Assembly (NCBI GenBank): GCA_021776685.1 | Contig: JAJFFJ010000043.1 | Coordinates: forward strand, 1-64,000 | Direction of reading: 5' to 3' | Source of the DNA: Alphaproteobacteria bacterium | Lineage (GTDB): Bacteria; Pseudomonadota; Alphaproteobacteria; Bin65 | Length of the DNA stretch: 64,000 nt | In this document: one piece after another, positions 23,649 to 32,820 of the stretch | Position numbering within the stretch: the stretch's first letter is position 1 | Layout of the letters: each line of letters begins with the position of its first letter | The notes under the pieces: generated by a model | Database searches by the model: none | The model's input: only the letters and a program-made list of their open reading frames with translations | What the model was told of the DNA's origin: nothing | Program-made: the position numbers and the translations under genes

Positions 23649-25988
23649 ATGAGCCTTTTCGGAAAGCGCCAGGTGCGGGCAGAAGACGACGCACTCCTCA
23701 TGGGGCGTGGCCGTTTCATCGACGATATTCGCCTGCCGGGTATGCTGCATGTCGCGATTGTGCGAAGCGCTGCGGCCCGGGCGAAAATCCGCGTGAATGT
23801 GGAAGCGGCGCGGGCCTCGGATGATGTTGTCGCCGTCATCACCGCCGGGGACCTGCCGGCCTCTGCCCGGGTGCTTCCGGATTGTCATCCAAACCCGGCT
23901 TTGCCCGATCCACGGGAACCGCCCGTCCTCGCCGACGGTGAAGTCCGCTATGTGGGTGAGCCGATTTGTGCCGTTGTTGCCCGCGACCGGTATCTGGCTG
24001 AGGACGGCGCCGACCTCGTTGAAGTCGAGTATGAAACAATGCCCGCCATCATCGATATCGAGGCGGCTCTGACTGCGGCGTCACCCCTGGTCCATACCGA
24101 TGTGCCGCTCAATCGCGCGGCACAGATAAAGCTGGCGACCGGTAATACAGATCAGGCCTTCGGGGCTGCGCACCATATCGTTCGTGACAGGCTCACGATT
24201 CAGAGGGGCGCCGGGCAAGCAATGGAAACCCGTGGCATCGTTGCCAATTGGGACCGGTATCAGCAAAAGATGGTGGTCTGGAATGTATCCCAGGTGCCCT
24301 ATGTGCATCGCGCCGCCATTGCGAAGGCCCTGAAGCTTGACGAGATTTCCGTCCAGGTCCTGAACGGCGATGTTGGCGGCGGGTTCGGTTACAAAGGACT
24401 GACTTATACCGAAGACCTTCTGATCCCTGTCATCGCGCAGATGCTTGAGCAGCCGATCAAATGGATCGAGGACCGGGCCGAGCACCTGATTGCCTCCTAC
24501 CACGAACGCACCCAGATTCATGAACTGGAAATGGCGCTGGATGCAAACGGCAGGATACTTGGCGTTCGCGGCCGTTTTCTGCACGACAACGGTGCTTACG
24601 TCCCCTGGGGCCCGGTTGTCCCGCTGCTGACCGCGGTCAACATACCCGGGCCCTACAAGGTCCCGAATTTTACGGTCGAGTGCGATATCGTCTACACGAA
24701 TACAGTGCCAGTAGCGCCGGTCCGCGGCGCGGGCCGGCCTCAGGCCTGTTACGTCATGGAGCGCCTGCTCGACGCCGCCGGCCGTGAGATGAATATCGAT
24801 GCGGCCGATCTGAGACGGCTCAACCTGATCCCGCCTGATGATTACCCATATGAGCTTGGCTTCATTTCCCGTGACGGAACGAGGCGTACCTACGATAGCG
24901 GCAACGTGCCGGCGCTGCTGGAACGGGCGCTGGACCTGGTCGACTATACCGAGCGGAGGCAACTGCAGGCCAAAGCACCCGCCGACGGACCCATGGTGGG
25001 CATCGGCATCGCCTGTTGCGTCGAAGACACTGGCCTTGGCCCCTATGAAGAAGTCGGCATGTCGATCGAAGCCGATGGATCTGTCACTGTGCGCATGGGC
25101 ACGCCGTCTCAAGGGCAGGGCCAGCGCACCGCGTTCGCCCAGATCGCCGCGGACGCGTTCGACATTCCATTCGACAAGGTGCGCGTGGTCGCCGGCAACA
25201 CAGAAGAAGTGCGCTACAGCATCGGTACATTTGCCAGTCGTGCCGGCGTGGTTACGGGGTCAGCGGTTCATCAGGCCGCCCAACAAATGAAGGATCGTGC
25301 GCTCGGTTTTGCCGCGGCCCTGCTTCAGACAAAGACCGACGCATTGATGTTCAGGGATGGCGCCGTTGTTCTGGCCGATGACACCTCGCGCGGTGTGACG
25401 CTATCGGAAATCGTTGAAACATCCCTTGGCGAATCCGGCGCGCCCTTGGCGCTGAGAGAATTTGGCCCTGGAATGAGCGTCACCGGGAGTTTTTCACCTG
25501 CGACGAACACCTTCGCCACGGGCTGTCACGTAGCGGTTGTCGAGGTCGATTTGCAGACCTGCAAAGTGAACATTATCAAATATGCAGCCGTTGAGGATTT
25601 CGGAAATTTGGCCAACCCGCTGATCACCGACGGACAGGTGCTTGGTGGTATCGCACTTGGCATCGGCAATACGTTCTTTGAAAAAGTCGAGTATGACGAG
25701 GACGGACAGATTCTGACGGGTACGTTCATGGATTACTTGATGGCGACCACCATGGATATGCCCCGGGTCGACATCGACTATGTGGCGACTCCCAGCCCGC
25801 TCAATCCCCTGGGCATGAAGGGCGCCGGCCAAGGCGGCACTATTCCCGTGCCGGCTGTGTTGTCCGCAGCGATTGACGACGCCGTCAGACGGGAAGGATT
25901 TCGACTGCGTCACGCTCCATTTTCCGAAAGCGACCTTTTCCAATTGTTGGCGGAGAGCGGCCCCCCGCTCACAAAGGGTGCCAAATGA
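23649..25988 (+). CDS. xanthine dehydrogenase family, molybdopterin-binding subunit (CoxL-like)
   Basis: A 779-residue large subunit of the molybdenum hydroxylase family. The N-terminal aldehyde oxidase/xanthine dehydrogenase a/b hammerhead domain starts at KRQVRAEDDALLMGRGRFIDDI. Later cofactor motifs include GDVGGGFGYKG and GMGTPSQGQGQRTAF-like glycine/glutamine-rich loops, and GMKGAGQGGTIP near the end. The active-site loop reads PVRGAGRPQA (about residue 356), the form II type, not the form I AYxCSFR loop of true CO dehydrogenase. It therefore probably hydroxylates an organic substrate. The stop overlaps the FAD-subunit start by ATGA. Confidence 0.94.
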   Translation: MSLFGKRQVRAEDDALLMGRGRFIDDIRLPGMLHVAIVRSAAARAKIRVNVEAARASDDVVAVITAGDLPASARVLPDCHPNPALPDPREPPVLADGEVRYVGEPICAVVARDRYLAEDGADLVEVEYETMPAIIDIEAALTAASPLVHTDVPLNRAAQIKLATGNTDQAFGAAHHIVRDRLTIQRGAGQAMETRGIVANWDRYQQKMVVWNVSQVPYVHRAAIAKALKLDEISVQVLNGDVGGGFGYKGLTYTEDLLIPVIAQMLEQPIKWIEDRAEHLIASYHERTQIHELEMALDANGRILGVRGRFLHDNGAYVPWGPVVPLLTAVNIPGPYKVPNFTVECDIVYTNTVPVAPVRGAGRPQACYVMERLLDAAGREMNIDAADLRRLNLIPPDDYPYELGFISRDGTRRTYDSGNVPALLERALDLVDYTERRQLQAKAPADGPMVGIGIACCVEDTGLGPYEEVGMSIEADGSVTVRMGTPSQGQGQRTAFAQIAADAFDIPFDKVRVVAGNTEEVRYSIGTFASRAGVVTGSAVHQAAQQMKDRALGFAAALLQTKTDALMFRDGAVVLADDTSRGVTLSEIVETSLGESGAPLALREFGPGMSVTGSFSPATNTFATGCHVAVVEVDLQTCKVNIIKYAAVEDFGNLANPLITDGQVLGGIALGIGNTFFEKVEYDEDGQILTGTFMDYLMATTMDMPRVDIDYVATPSPLNPLGMKGAGQGGTIPVPAVLSAAIDDAVRREGFRLRHAPFSESDLFQLLAESGPPLTKGAK

Positions 25989-26854
25989 AGCCGCCACCGT
26001 TTGAATATGCGGCGCCGGAAACCATCGAGGAAATATCTGCGTTGCTGGCGGAATATGGCGACGAGGCACGCATTATCGCCGGCGGCCAAAGCTTGATGCC
26101 GTTGCTAGCGCTTCGCGTCGTCCGGCCGACCGTGCTGATCGATATTGGCCGTGTGTCTGCCCTGGACGGCTGGCGCCAGGAAAATGGAATCCTTCGGGTA
26201 GGCGCGAACCTGCGCCAGCAGGATTTGCTCGAAGATGAAGACCTTAAATCGGCGCTGCCCCTCTGCGCAGAAGCGGCGCCGCAAATCGGCCACCCTGCCA
26301 CGCGTAGTCGCGGCACCATTATCGGCTCAATCTGCCATGCCGATCCGGCGGCCGAATTGCCGGTCTGCGCCCTTGCCCTGGGCGCGCTAATGACGGTGCG
26401 ATCTGCGGATGGTGAAAGACAGATTGCTGCCGCCGATTTTTTTGACGGAGCGCTTTCCACAGCGGTCTCAGATGAAGAGTTTGTCCCTGAAGTCCACATA
26501 CCTTTGCCAGACGTGCTTACTGGATTTGCTTTTTGCGAGTTATCGCGGCGCCATGGCGATTTTGCTTTGGTCGGGGTCGGCTGCTCGGCATCACTCGACA
26601 CAGATAAACGCATCGTGACCGCCAGAGTGGGCATTGGTGGCGTGGATGATACGCCCCTATGCTTTGATCTCGATTCCGCCGCAAAGGAGCAGATATCTGA
26701 CGGCCAGTCCGTCGGCGACGTGGCTGAATCGATTGCTAGCCAGCTTGATCCGGGCACAGACCTCCACGCGACATCGGACTATCGGCGGGCGATGGCAGCG
26801 TTGCTGATCGATCGGGCCCTTCAAACGGCCGTCAGCCGCGCTAGCGAGGGATAG
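25985..26854 (+). CDS. molybdenum hydroxylase FAD-binding subunit (CoxM-like)
   Basis: A 289-residue subunit that carries electrons through FAD between the Fe-S centres and the final acceptor. The start MKPPPFEYAAPETIEEISALL and the FAD motifs ARIIAGGQSLMPLLALR (about 31-47) and ATRSRGTIIGSICHADPAAELP (about 100-121) are typical of the CO dehydrogenase M-chain family. It is coupled to the large-subunit gene by a 4-base overlap. Gene order L-M-S differs from the classical coxMSL order. Confidence 0.94.
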   Translation: MKPPPFEYAAPETIEEISALLAEYGDEARIIAGGQSLMPLLALRVVRPTVLIDIGRVSALDGWRQENGILRVGANLRQQDLLEDEDLKSALPLCAEAAPQIGHPATRSRGTIIGSICHADPAAELPVCALALGALMTVRSADGERQIAAADFFDGALSTAVSDEEFVPEVHIPLPDVLTGFAFCELSRRHGDFALVGVGCSASLDTDKRIVTARVGIGGVDDTPLCFDLDSAAKEQISDGQSVGDVAESIASQLDPGTDLHATSDYRRAMAALLIDRALQTAVSRASEG

Positions 26855-26857
26855 ACT

Positions 26858-27358
26858 GTGGGCGCACCTAAACAAATCCTTCACGTAGACCTCGTCGTGA
26901 ACGGGACCGCCTATAGCCGGGACGTGGAAGCGCGTCGGACCCTGGCGGATTTCCTGCGGGACGACCTCAATCTTACGGGCACCCATCTAGGCTGTGAGCA
27001 CGGTGCGTGTGGCGCCTGCACGGTGATCGTTGACGGGCAGCCCAATCGCGCTTGCCTGGTTCTGGCTGTGCAAGCAGATGGGAGCGAAATTCAGACGGTT
27101 GAGGGGCTGGCCGCAGGCGAGCAATTAAATCCTGTGCAGGAGGCGTTCAAGAAACATCACGCGCTGCAATGCGGCTTCTGTACGCCAGGGTTCCTGATGG
27201 CCGCCTCGGCGCTCTTGCAGACGAACTCCGACCCCACCGAGCTTGAGGTCAGAGAATATTTGAGCGGCAACATCTGCCGATGCACCGGGTATCAATTCAT
27301 CATCGACGCTGTCCTGTCAGCCGCCCACAAGATGCGCGAACCGGGAACAAGCGATTGA
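26858..27358 (+). CDS. molybdenum hydroxylase 2Fe-2S subunit (CoxS-like)
   Basis: A 166-residue small subunit with two [2Fe-2S] centres. The plant-ferredoxin-type cluster is held by GCEHGACGACTV and NRACL (about residues 46-68). The second cluster is held by QCGFCTPG and ICRCTGYQ (about 104-146). The start is GTG 26858, three bases after the previous stop. It completes the three-subunit hydroxylase. No maturation genes (XdhC, CoxD/E/F or MobA-like) are present nearby, so insertion factors must come from elsewhere. Confidence 0.94.
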   Translation: MGAPKQILHVDLVVNGTAYSRDVEARRTLADFLRDDLNLTGTHLGCEHGACGACTVIVDGQPNRACLVLAVQADGSEIQTVEGLAAGEQLNPVQEAFKKHHALQCGFCTPGFLMAASALLQTNSDPTELEVREYLSGNICRCTGYQFIIDAVLSAAHKMREPGTSD

Positions 27359-27572
27359 GCACCGTAGTGTCTATTTTTTGCTGACAAACGACCATCGTTG
27401 GGTCGAACCACTGGCGAGCGCATTGCATGGGTGAGTTGACTACACATTGATCTGTGGCTCGATGTCGATATCGGGCAAAAACAATGCGGGCCTTTCGGCG
27501 GCCGGCGTTCATTGACGCGCAACACTGGTAAAAATGTAGGTATTGTGGGCATATTTTGGGCGCATTTGGTGA
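27359..27572. other. short gene-free segment
   Basis: No gene or clear signal; GTGTCTATTTTTTGCTG at 27367-27383 has a T6 run but no good stem before it. Confidence 0.4.
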
Positions 27573-27749
27573 TCATTGCATGGCCTCCCTGACAGTAAAG
27601 GCGCCATTACGGGCCCGGGTGACTCTTACGCCGTAGCCTGCGGCTAGCTTTACATCATCCGCAACCAATTCCTTGAGCCCTATTGTGGCCGTTGTGAAGC
27701 GGCCGGCGGCGCGGCGGTTTTCGGCCAGTCGGCGGCTAGGGCAGCTCAC
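27573..27749 (-). CDS. possible 58-residue phage-type small protein
   Basis: A GTG-start frame (27747-27749) ending at TGA 27573-27575. It encodes a sensible mixed sequence with AENRRAAGRFTTATIGLKEL and AAGYGVRVTRARNGAFT. It overlaps the 3' end of the broken YqaJ gene by 14 bases, as small genes in phage recombination operons often do. I do not recognise the family, and being next to a pseudogene it may itself be a relic. Confidence 0.4.
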   Translation of the reverse strand: MSCPSRRLAENRRAAGRFTTATIGLKELVADDVKLAAGYGVRVTRARNGAFTVREAMQ

Positions 27750-28284
27750 GGCTGTAGCTCGTCATCCCATCGGTGCGTAGGTCATCCAGGGCAATAGGCG
27801 TGGATTGGGCCTGTTCATCGACAGGCGGGAGGTCTTCCTCCACATGCCACCATAACAATAACTCGCGCGCGATGAGAGCTCGATGTAAGGGGCGTCTCGG
27901 TCGATCTCGTAGAATTTCCAGCGGTGGTTGCCATAGATCACTGAGAAAAAGATCCGCGGCGCTCCGGTTACGGAAGGATAATGCTGGAGCTGGGGGTAGT
28001 AGTGGCTGACAAACTCTTCGTCCTTGGCAAAGCCGGAGACATGCTTGCACTCAATGACGCCGTCGAGAACCCAGCCGTCGATATTGCTAATCACCTATGG
28101 GGGCTGGGTGGACAAGGTCAGTGGATCCCAATCGGGCGACCTCGTGGCCGCTGGTTCGTTCGAACCACACCCGGTTCAGCTCCTCGCTGACAATGTCTAG
28201 CTGCACCTGCAGTACGGCGGAAAGGTCTTCCGGCTGGCGGCGTCCGGTCTTCTCTTCCCACAACGCCAGCCAGTCGCCGGACAT
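27736..28284 (-). pseudogene. YqaJ-type phage recombinase/exonuclease, frameshifted
   Basis: Three pieces in three frames join into one YqaJ-like protein. The N-terminal piece (28284 down to about 28090) reads ALWEEKTGRRQPEDLS and LNRVWFERTSGHEV. The middle piece (about 28094-27880) holds the catalytic core IDGWVLDGVIECKHVSGF and YYPQLQHY. The C-terminal piece (to 27736) reads LLLWWHVEEDLPPVDEQAQ. At least two frameshifts, near 28090-28110 and about 27860-27890, break the gene. YqaJ enzymes are lambda-exonuclease-like and come from phages or prophages. This is a relic of a former prophage or integrative element. Confidence 0.7.
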
Positions 28285-28555
28285 AACCCGCGCTGCATCC
28301 GATCCGCCAATTCATTTGTTCGGTCCATTTGTATCCGCTCCATAATTCACCGGTACATAATACAATAGACGAAGTCAAAATAAACAAAAAATATGATGTT
28401 TATATATTTTTTTACTTATTATATGATTAAAAACCTAATTAGATCTCAGAGTTTGCACCGATCAATGAGGCTGGAGATTCAAAGGGCTTGGGCAAGAGAT
28501 TGATGCTGCGCCAAAATTTGGGCTTAACTGGCAAGAAACCTAGGAGGGCGGGCGC
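28285..28555. promoter_or_regulatory. AT-rich upstream region of the XRE gene
   Basis: 28370-28440 is strongly AT-rich (runs such as ATAAACAAAAAATATGATG and TATATATTTTTTTACTT) within a GC-rich setting, as expected for a promoter or a silenced foreign segment. No coding sequence is supported. AGGAGG at 28542-28547 is the ribosome site of the next gene. Confidence 0.45.
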
Positions 28556-28789
28556 TTGATATCTCCGGCTCAAAGTCGCGCGGCGCGGGCATTGCTTGGT
28601 TGGCCACGCAAAAAACTCGCCGAGGTGGCTGGGGTAAATGAACGTACATTGATCGATTTTGAGCGAGGGGCACGCAAGCCCCATCCGAAAACCCTAATCT
28701 CCATCAAGCACGCGTTTCAAAAAGCTGGAGTTGGTTTTATTGCGGCTGACAACGTTGGTGGAGTGGGCGTTAGATTTGTCGTTAGGTGA
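28556..28789 (+). CDS. XRE/Cro-type helix-turn-helix regulator
   Basis: A 77-residue protein. The start is TTG 28556, placed by a strong AGGAGG eight bases upstream. Residues about 4-60 form an HTH_3-like domain: AQSRAARALLGWPRKKLAEVAGV, then TLIDFERGARKPHPKTL. The tail FQKAGVGFIAADNVGGVGVRF is typical of a widespread alphaproteobacterial group of small XRE regulators. It lies next to the broken phage nuclease, suggesting prophage origin, but the frame is complete. Confidence 0.87.
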   Translation: MISPAQSRAARALLGWPRKKLAEVAGVNERTLIDFERGARKPHPKTLISIKHAFQKAGVGFIAADNVGGVGVRFVVR

Positions 28790-29152
28790 CGTCGAGGATA
28801 TTTATTCGTCTGCTACGGCCACAAAATTGATCGATTGCGATTAGCATCGCGACAATACCGTCAGGCAGCACGGCTCGCCGGGCTACATGCACATCCACGT
28901 TAAAATCTGTCACTGGTGTAGGCCGACCTTGCCAGGTTAGAAGCATGGTGAGGCGGTCTGGCGGCCGATGCACCTGATTTCAGCGAGGATGCTGTCGAAG
29001 TTGGTGGCCTGAAACACCGCCTGAGAAGGAAATGGATACCCACTGGCTGGCCAGATGCGCTTTCGAAATGCGGCCGGATGATCCAGCCTGTTGTTTCCTC
29101 GCGGAAGCATGGCACGTAGGATTGACAGCGAAAAGCCTGCTCGAGGGCGAGA
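28790..29152. other. 363-bp stretch without a recognised gene
   Basis: Short minus-strand frames exist (for example 28782-28973), but none has a ribosome site or family features I can name. The promoter of the methyltransferase at 29153 should be at its right end. Confidence 0.4.
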
Positions 29153-29839
29153 ATGATGAAAAACCGCCAAATGCGCGACCCCGTGAATCAGCCAAATGTC
29201 GAATTTGTCACAAATCGGGGTGAGGTAAGCCTTGGTCTGCTTAAGAGCCGGGAGTGGATCGAGGACCCGAGGCGGTTCCTGTTTTCACTTTCTCGCTACA
29301 AGTTCGTGGCGAAGTTGCTGTCTGGAAGGCGCAATGTGCTAGAAGTGGGTTGCGGTGACGCCTTTAATGCACCGTTGGTCATGCAGGAAGTTGCGGCGCT
29401 GACCGTCACCGACTTCGACCCCGAATTCATCGCTGACGCTAAGCGCCGGATTCAGCCTGAATATTGCTACTCTGCCATTACGCACAATTTCTTGGACGGC
29501 CCCATGGAAGGTGCCTTCGACGCCATCTATTCCCTCGATGTGCTCGAACATATTGTGGCGACCGACGAACATCGTTTCCTCGAGAACATGATGCAGTGTC
29601 TGACCACGGAAGGAGTGATGATCATCGGCATGCCGTCCCTAGAATCTCAAACCTACGCGTCAGAGGGCAGCAAACGCGGTCATGTGAATTGTAAGACAGC
29701 ACCGGATCTGAAAGCTCTGATGGAGAGTTTATTCCACACGGTTTTCATGTTCAGCATGAACGACGAAGTAGTACACACAGGCTATCACAAAATGGCGCAT
29801 TACATATTTGCAGTCTGCGCCCAGCGACGGCCAGCCTGA
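29153..29839 (+). CDS. class I SAM-dependent methyltransferase
   Basis: A 228-residue Rossmann methyltransferase. Motif I is NVLEVGCGDAFNAPL (about 61-75), motif II TVTDFDPEFI, and motif IV AIYSLDVLEHI (about 123-133), followed by GVMIIGMPS. It resembles methyltransferases of surface-polysaccharide and lipid clusters. ATG 29153 follows a GAGGGCGAG ribosome site. The gene is convergent with the ABC exporter genes. The acceptor may be a sugar of the exported glycan. Confidence 0.9.
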   Translation: MMKNRQMRDPVNQPNVEFVTNRGEVSLGLLKSREWIEDPRRFLFSLSRYKFVAKLLSGRRNVLEVGCGDAFNAPLVMQEVAALTVTDFDPEFIADAKRRIQPEYCYSAITHNFLDGPMEGAFDAIYSLDVLEHIVATDEHRFLENMMQCLTTEGVMIIGMPSLESQTYASEGSKRGHVNCKTAPDLKALMESLFHTVFMFSMNDEVVHTGYHKMAHYIFAVCAQRRPA

Positions 29840-29866
29840 CACCAAACTGTTCTAGTGTCACAGGCT
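29833..29866. terminator. imperfect stem-loop between convergent genes
   Basis: AGCCTGACAC (29833-29842) pairs with GTGT-ca-CAGGCT (29855-29866), a 10-bp stem with a 2-nt bulge, between the methyltransferase stop and the ABC gene end. It lacks a strong T-run, so termination by it is uncertain. Confidence 0.4.
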
Positions 29867-29892
29867 AACGGTATCTCCAATTTGCCTGCCGA

Positions 29893-30654
29893 TCACAAAG
29901 ACGCGCCTTGCGTATCTTTCTGATAGCGCTCGATCACGTCTTGCACACCGCCATCGTACAACAGCCGCCCGTGATTCATCAGGATTGCCCGGTTGCATAG
30001 GCGCTCGATCGTCTGGGTCGAATGGGTGGCCAGAAGTAAGATGCTGGCACGCCCCATCATTGCCTGCATCCGCTCGTGCGCCTTCTGCAGGAAGCTCGCA
30101 TCGCCGGTACCGATATTCTCGTCAGCGACCAGGATTTCCGGGTGAATTCCTGTGACTACCCCGAAGGCAAGGCGGGTGATCATTCCGGCCGAATAGGTGG
30201 CGACCGGAAGATCGAGGAAATCTCCCAGCTCCGTAAAGGCTTCGACATCGGGATGAAGCTCGGCAATCTCCACACTGGTCAAACCGTAGAGCATCGCGAT
30301 CTGCCTGATGTTTTCGCGCCCAGTCAGCTCCGGATCTAGACCCACCGACGGGTTGATTACGGCGACTGTTTTTCCGGTGCGCGCAATGCGCCCGCGGTTC
30401 GGCCGCAGAATTCCTGCGACTACCTTCAGCAGCGTCGTCTTACCGGCCCCGTTAGGACCCAAGATTCCGATCCGGTCCCCGTCCTCCGCGGCAAGCGAAA
30501 TATCCGCGAGCGCTTCGACCTCGAGCCGTCCCCAATGGCCCCGACCGATCGTGCCGCCCGCCCTTGCCAGCGTCAGCGCGCCGCCGGATAAATATGATCG
30601 CGCGCCGTAAACCGGATAGGTAAGTCCCACATCACACAACTCGAGCTTAGCCAT
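29893..30654 (-). CDS. polysaccharide ABC exporter, ATP-binding protein (Wzt-like)
   Basis: A 253-residue ABC ATPase. Walker A is GPNGAGKTT (about 69-77). The signature is the variant YSAGMITRLAFG of the polysaccharide exporters, and Walker B is ILVADENIGTGD. The sequence lacks the C-terminal carbohydrate-binding domain of O9a-type Wzt, so substrate recognition would not be of that type. It lies 13 bases downstream of the permease. Together they flip or export a lipid-linked glycan across the inner membrane. Confidence 0.94.
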   Translation of the reverse strand: MAKLELCDVGLTYPVYGARSYLSGGALTLARAGGTIGRGHWGRLEVEALADISLAAEDGDRIGILGPNGAGKTTLLKVVAGILRPNRGRIARTGKTVAVINPSVGLDPELTGRENIRQIAMLYGLTSVEIAELHPDVEAFTELGDFLDLPVATYSAGMITRLAFGVVTGIHPEILVADENIGTGDASFLQKAHERMQAMMGRASILLLATHSTQTIERLCNRAILMNHGRLLYDGGVQDVIERYQKDTQGASL

Positions 30655-30667
30655 TGAAGCTTTCCAC

Positions 30668-31564
30668 TCAGATCCAGTAGACGACGCGGTCCTTGGTCAG
30701 GCAGTGCGTCACGACCGCCATGCACCAGCATAACGCCGTGATGGCGAGGCTGATCACGAGGGAGAGTGTTGGCGGTGGCGAGCCCATTAGCGGATCGCGG
30801 ACAATGGCCAAAAAATGCGTGAAGGGGTTCACGAGCGCAATCATCACGTTGTTGCCGAGCATTCCTTGCGGCCAGAGAACGGGTGATGCCAGAAACGCGA
30901 TCAGCATGAGCGGAGAAACAATCTGGTTGAGGTCACGAAAGCGTGCACCCAAAGGTCCGAGAAGCAGGACTACGCTGAAACCGCAGGCAACGAGGATGGC
31001 GAGTCCTGGGATGGCCAGAAAGGCATTTTCATTCATGGGCAACGCCACGTAGATAGCCGCCATTGCGAAAACCGCAAACTTCACGAGCAATTCCACGAAG
31101 TAACGGAACACGAACCGGAATGCCGAGAGGGCTATCGGTAAGTTCCTTTCCGTCAGGACCCCCCGAGCGCCCTGATAGACCGTCAGTCCACCCTGTATGC
31201 ATCCGGCAATGAAAAACCAGAGTACCAGACCGCCAGCGATGTAAGGAAACGCGGGTGCTTTTTTGAAATCGAACACCGCGCCGTAGACATAGCCTAGGAC
31301 AGCGACTGTCACCGCGGTGCCGAAGATCGACCACAAGGGCCCAAGGACTGTCCGGCGGGTTTCCCGGCGAAAGTCCAGCCAGCCGAGGGTGATCCAAATC
31401 CGCGACATCGACACTGCGGCCCGGAGATCGCCGAGGCCGTCCACGAACTGCACAGCCAAACCACGATCGGCGTCGAACTCATATCGTTCCTTCGAACTAT
31501 TCTCACTGCCGGTCGAATCGCATCCGAGCGTCCCGCCCGGATTTTTTTTGGTGCCCGCAGGCAT
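30668..31564 (-). CDS. polysaccharide ABC exporter permease (Wzm-like)
   Basis: A 298-residue ABC-2 type permease. A polar N-terminus (about 50 residues) is followed by LGWLDFRRETRRTVLGPLWSIFGTAV, the typical cytoplasmic entry helix, then about six membrane segments (for example LVLWFFIAGCIQGG, LAIPGLAILVACGFSVVLLLGPLG, MLIAFLASPVLWPQ). The start ATG 31564 overlaps the upstream methyltransferase stop by ATGA. It pairs with the ATPase at 29893-30654. Confidence 0.93.
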   Translation of the reverse strand: MPAGTKKNPGGTLGCDSTGSENSSKERYEFDADRGLAVQFVDGLGDLRAAVSMSRIWITLGWLDFRRETRRTVLGPLWSIFGTAVTVAVLGYVYGAVFDFKKAPAFPYIAGGLVLWFFIAGCIQGGLTVYQGARGVLTERNLPIALSAFRFVFRYFVELLVKFAVFAMAAIYVALPMNENAFLAIPGLAILVACGFSVVLLLGPLGARFRDLNQIVSPLMLIAFLASPVLWPQGMLGNNVMIALVNPFTHFLAIVRDPLMGSPPPTLSLVISLAITALCWCMAVVTHCLTKDRVVYWI

Positions 31565-32820
31565 CAGGCCACAACCTTGAGTTCGGGCAGCGGCACCAAG
31601 AACCGGCCGCCGTCTGAAATGTATCGGCCTTGCTTGGCCATGATAGGCTCAGCATACCGCCAAGCCAGAATGATCACGAGGCCGGGATGCAACTGGGCGA
31701 GCCGTTCACCAGGATGAACCGGCAGATCGTAGCCGGGTCCAGCTAGTCGCGATTTGAACGGCGTGTCGTCAAACAGGCAATCAAGTTGCGCTTCTAGTTC
31801 GAACTGGTGAATGAGCGCTGCGCACCCTACGGACGTACCATAGGCGGCCACCGCCTGGCCCTTGGACCGTATCTCATCGCAAACATTCCGCAGCTCCTGC
31901 TTCAGGTGCTCGACATGGTCACCGAACTCCTCATGGTACCCTGGATCGTAGAGACGTGCCGTCATCTCCTGTTCGATCAGCTGGTCCACTCGATCTGCAC
32001 GGAGACGCGGCCCATCACGGTGTTGCAGCCAGAAGCGGACAGAGCCGCCTTTCGTATCAATCCGTTCAGCATCGAACACAGCAAGTCCGAAGCGTTTTGC
32101 AGCAAGATCGATGGGCCGAACGGAAAAGCACGAGATGTGCTCATGGTAGATGGTGTCGATAAGCTTCTTTTCGAAAACATCGAGTGCGTACTGAGTCTCA
32201 AAGACGAACGCCCCGTCCGGCGCCAGGAGTGTCTTGACACCATGTAGGGCATCAGCGAGGTCGTCGATGTTTGCCATTGCATTGTTGGCGATGATGGCGC
32301 GTGCCGAACCGCCGTCCGCCAAGAGGGAATTTGCCAAGGATTGGCCGAAGAAATCGCAGACCGTAGGAATGCCACTGGCCGTCGCTTCCGCGGCGATCCC
32401 TTTCGCGGGATCGACGCCCTGCACGTCCATGCCGGCAGCCGCGAAGGCCCCTAGCAACGTGCCGTCATTGCTGCCGAATTCCACGACTCGGTCGCCTGGC
32501 ACGAGCGCTAGATTCTCCATGATCGCCTCCGCGAGTCGACGGAAATGCTCTGGCAGGCCCAAGGATATCGACGTTCGATAGAGGTAGTTCTGGTAAATCA
32601 GGCTAGGATCGACGACATGAACCAGCTGGATCAGGCCACAGGTTCGACACAGGTAATTGTCCAGCGGCGCTGTGACAATCTCCAGGTCCTTGCCCTCACC
32701 GGTGTCTGAAATGCCGACATTAGGTGAGATGATCGGCACATTGGCGAGAGGCACACTTCGGATCAGATCTGGCGAACCGCACAAACGGCAACTTTCGCGT
32801 ACCTTGACCGGTCCGGTCAT
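31564..32820 (-). CDS. NDP-sugar C-methyltransferase-like protein
   Basis: A 418-residue protein with the three-part build of TylC3/TcaB9-type C-methyltransferases. The zinc domain has CRLCGS and CRTCGL (about residues 9-60). The SAM domain has VVEFGSNDGTLLGAFAAAG (about 100-118). The catalytic-region signature is DTIYHEHISCFS. A C-terminal Rossmann-like domain includes VAAYGTSVGCAALIH. The start ATG 32820 overlaps the upstream Gfo/Idh gene by ATGA. Such enzymes add a methyl branch to a keto-sugar nucleotide. The neighbouring epimerase and oxidoreductase genes would make and finish that keto-sugar. Confidence 0.88.
   Translation of the reverse strand: MTGPVKVRESCRLCGSPDLIRSVPLANVPIISPNVGISDTGEGKDLEIVTAPLDNYLCRTCGLIQLVHVVDPSLIYQNYLYRTSISLGLPEHFRRLAEAIMENLALVPGDRVVEFGSNDGTLLGAFAAAGMDVQGVDPAKGIAAEATASGIPTVCDFFGQSLANSLLADGGSARAIIANNAMANIDDLADALHGVKTLLAPDGAFVFETQYALDVFEKKLIDTIYHEHISCFSVRPIDLAAKRFGLAVFDAERIDTKGGSVRFWLQHRDGPRLRADRVDQLIEQEMTARLYDPGYHEEFGDHVEHLKQELRNVCDEIRSKGQAVAAYGTSVGCAALIHQFELEAQLDCLFDDTPFKSRLAGPGYDLPVHPGERLAQLHPGLVIILAWRYAEPIMAKQGRYISDGGRFLVPLPELKVVA

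Noticed and set aside
24081-25112. Long minus-strand frame inside the molybdenum hydroxylase gene
   Set aside because: The plus-strand frame has full family motifs; the minus frame has none.
28782-28973. Short minus-strand frame after the XRE gene
   Set aside because: The sequence is not absurd for a protein, but there is no ribosome site, family or conserved neighbour to support it.
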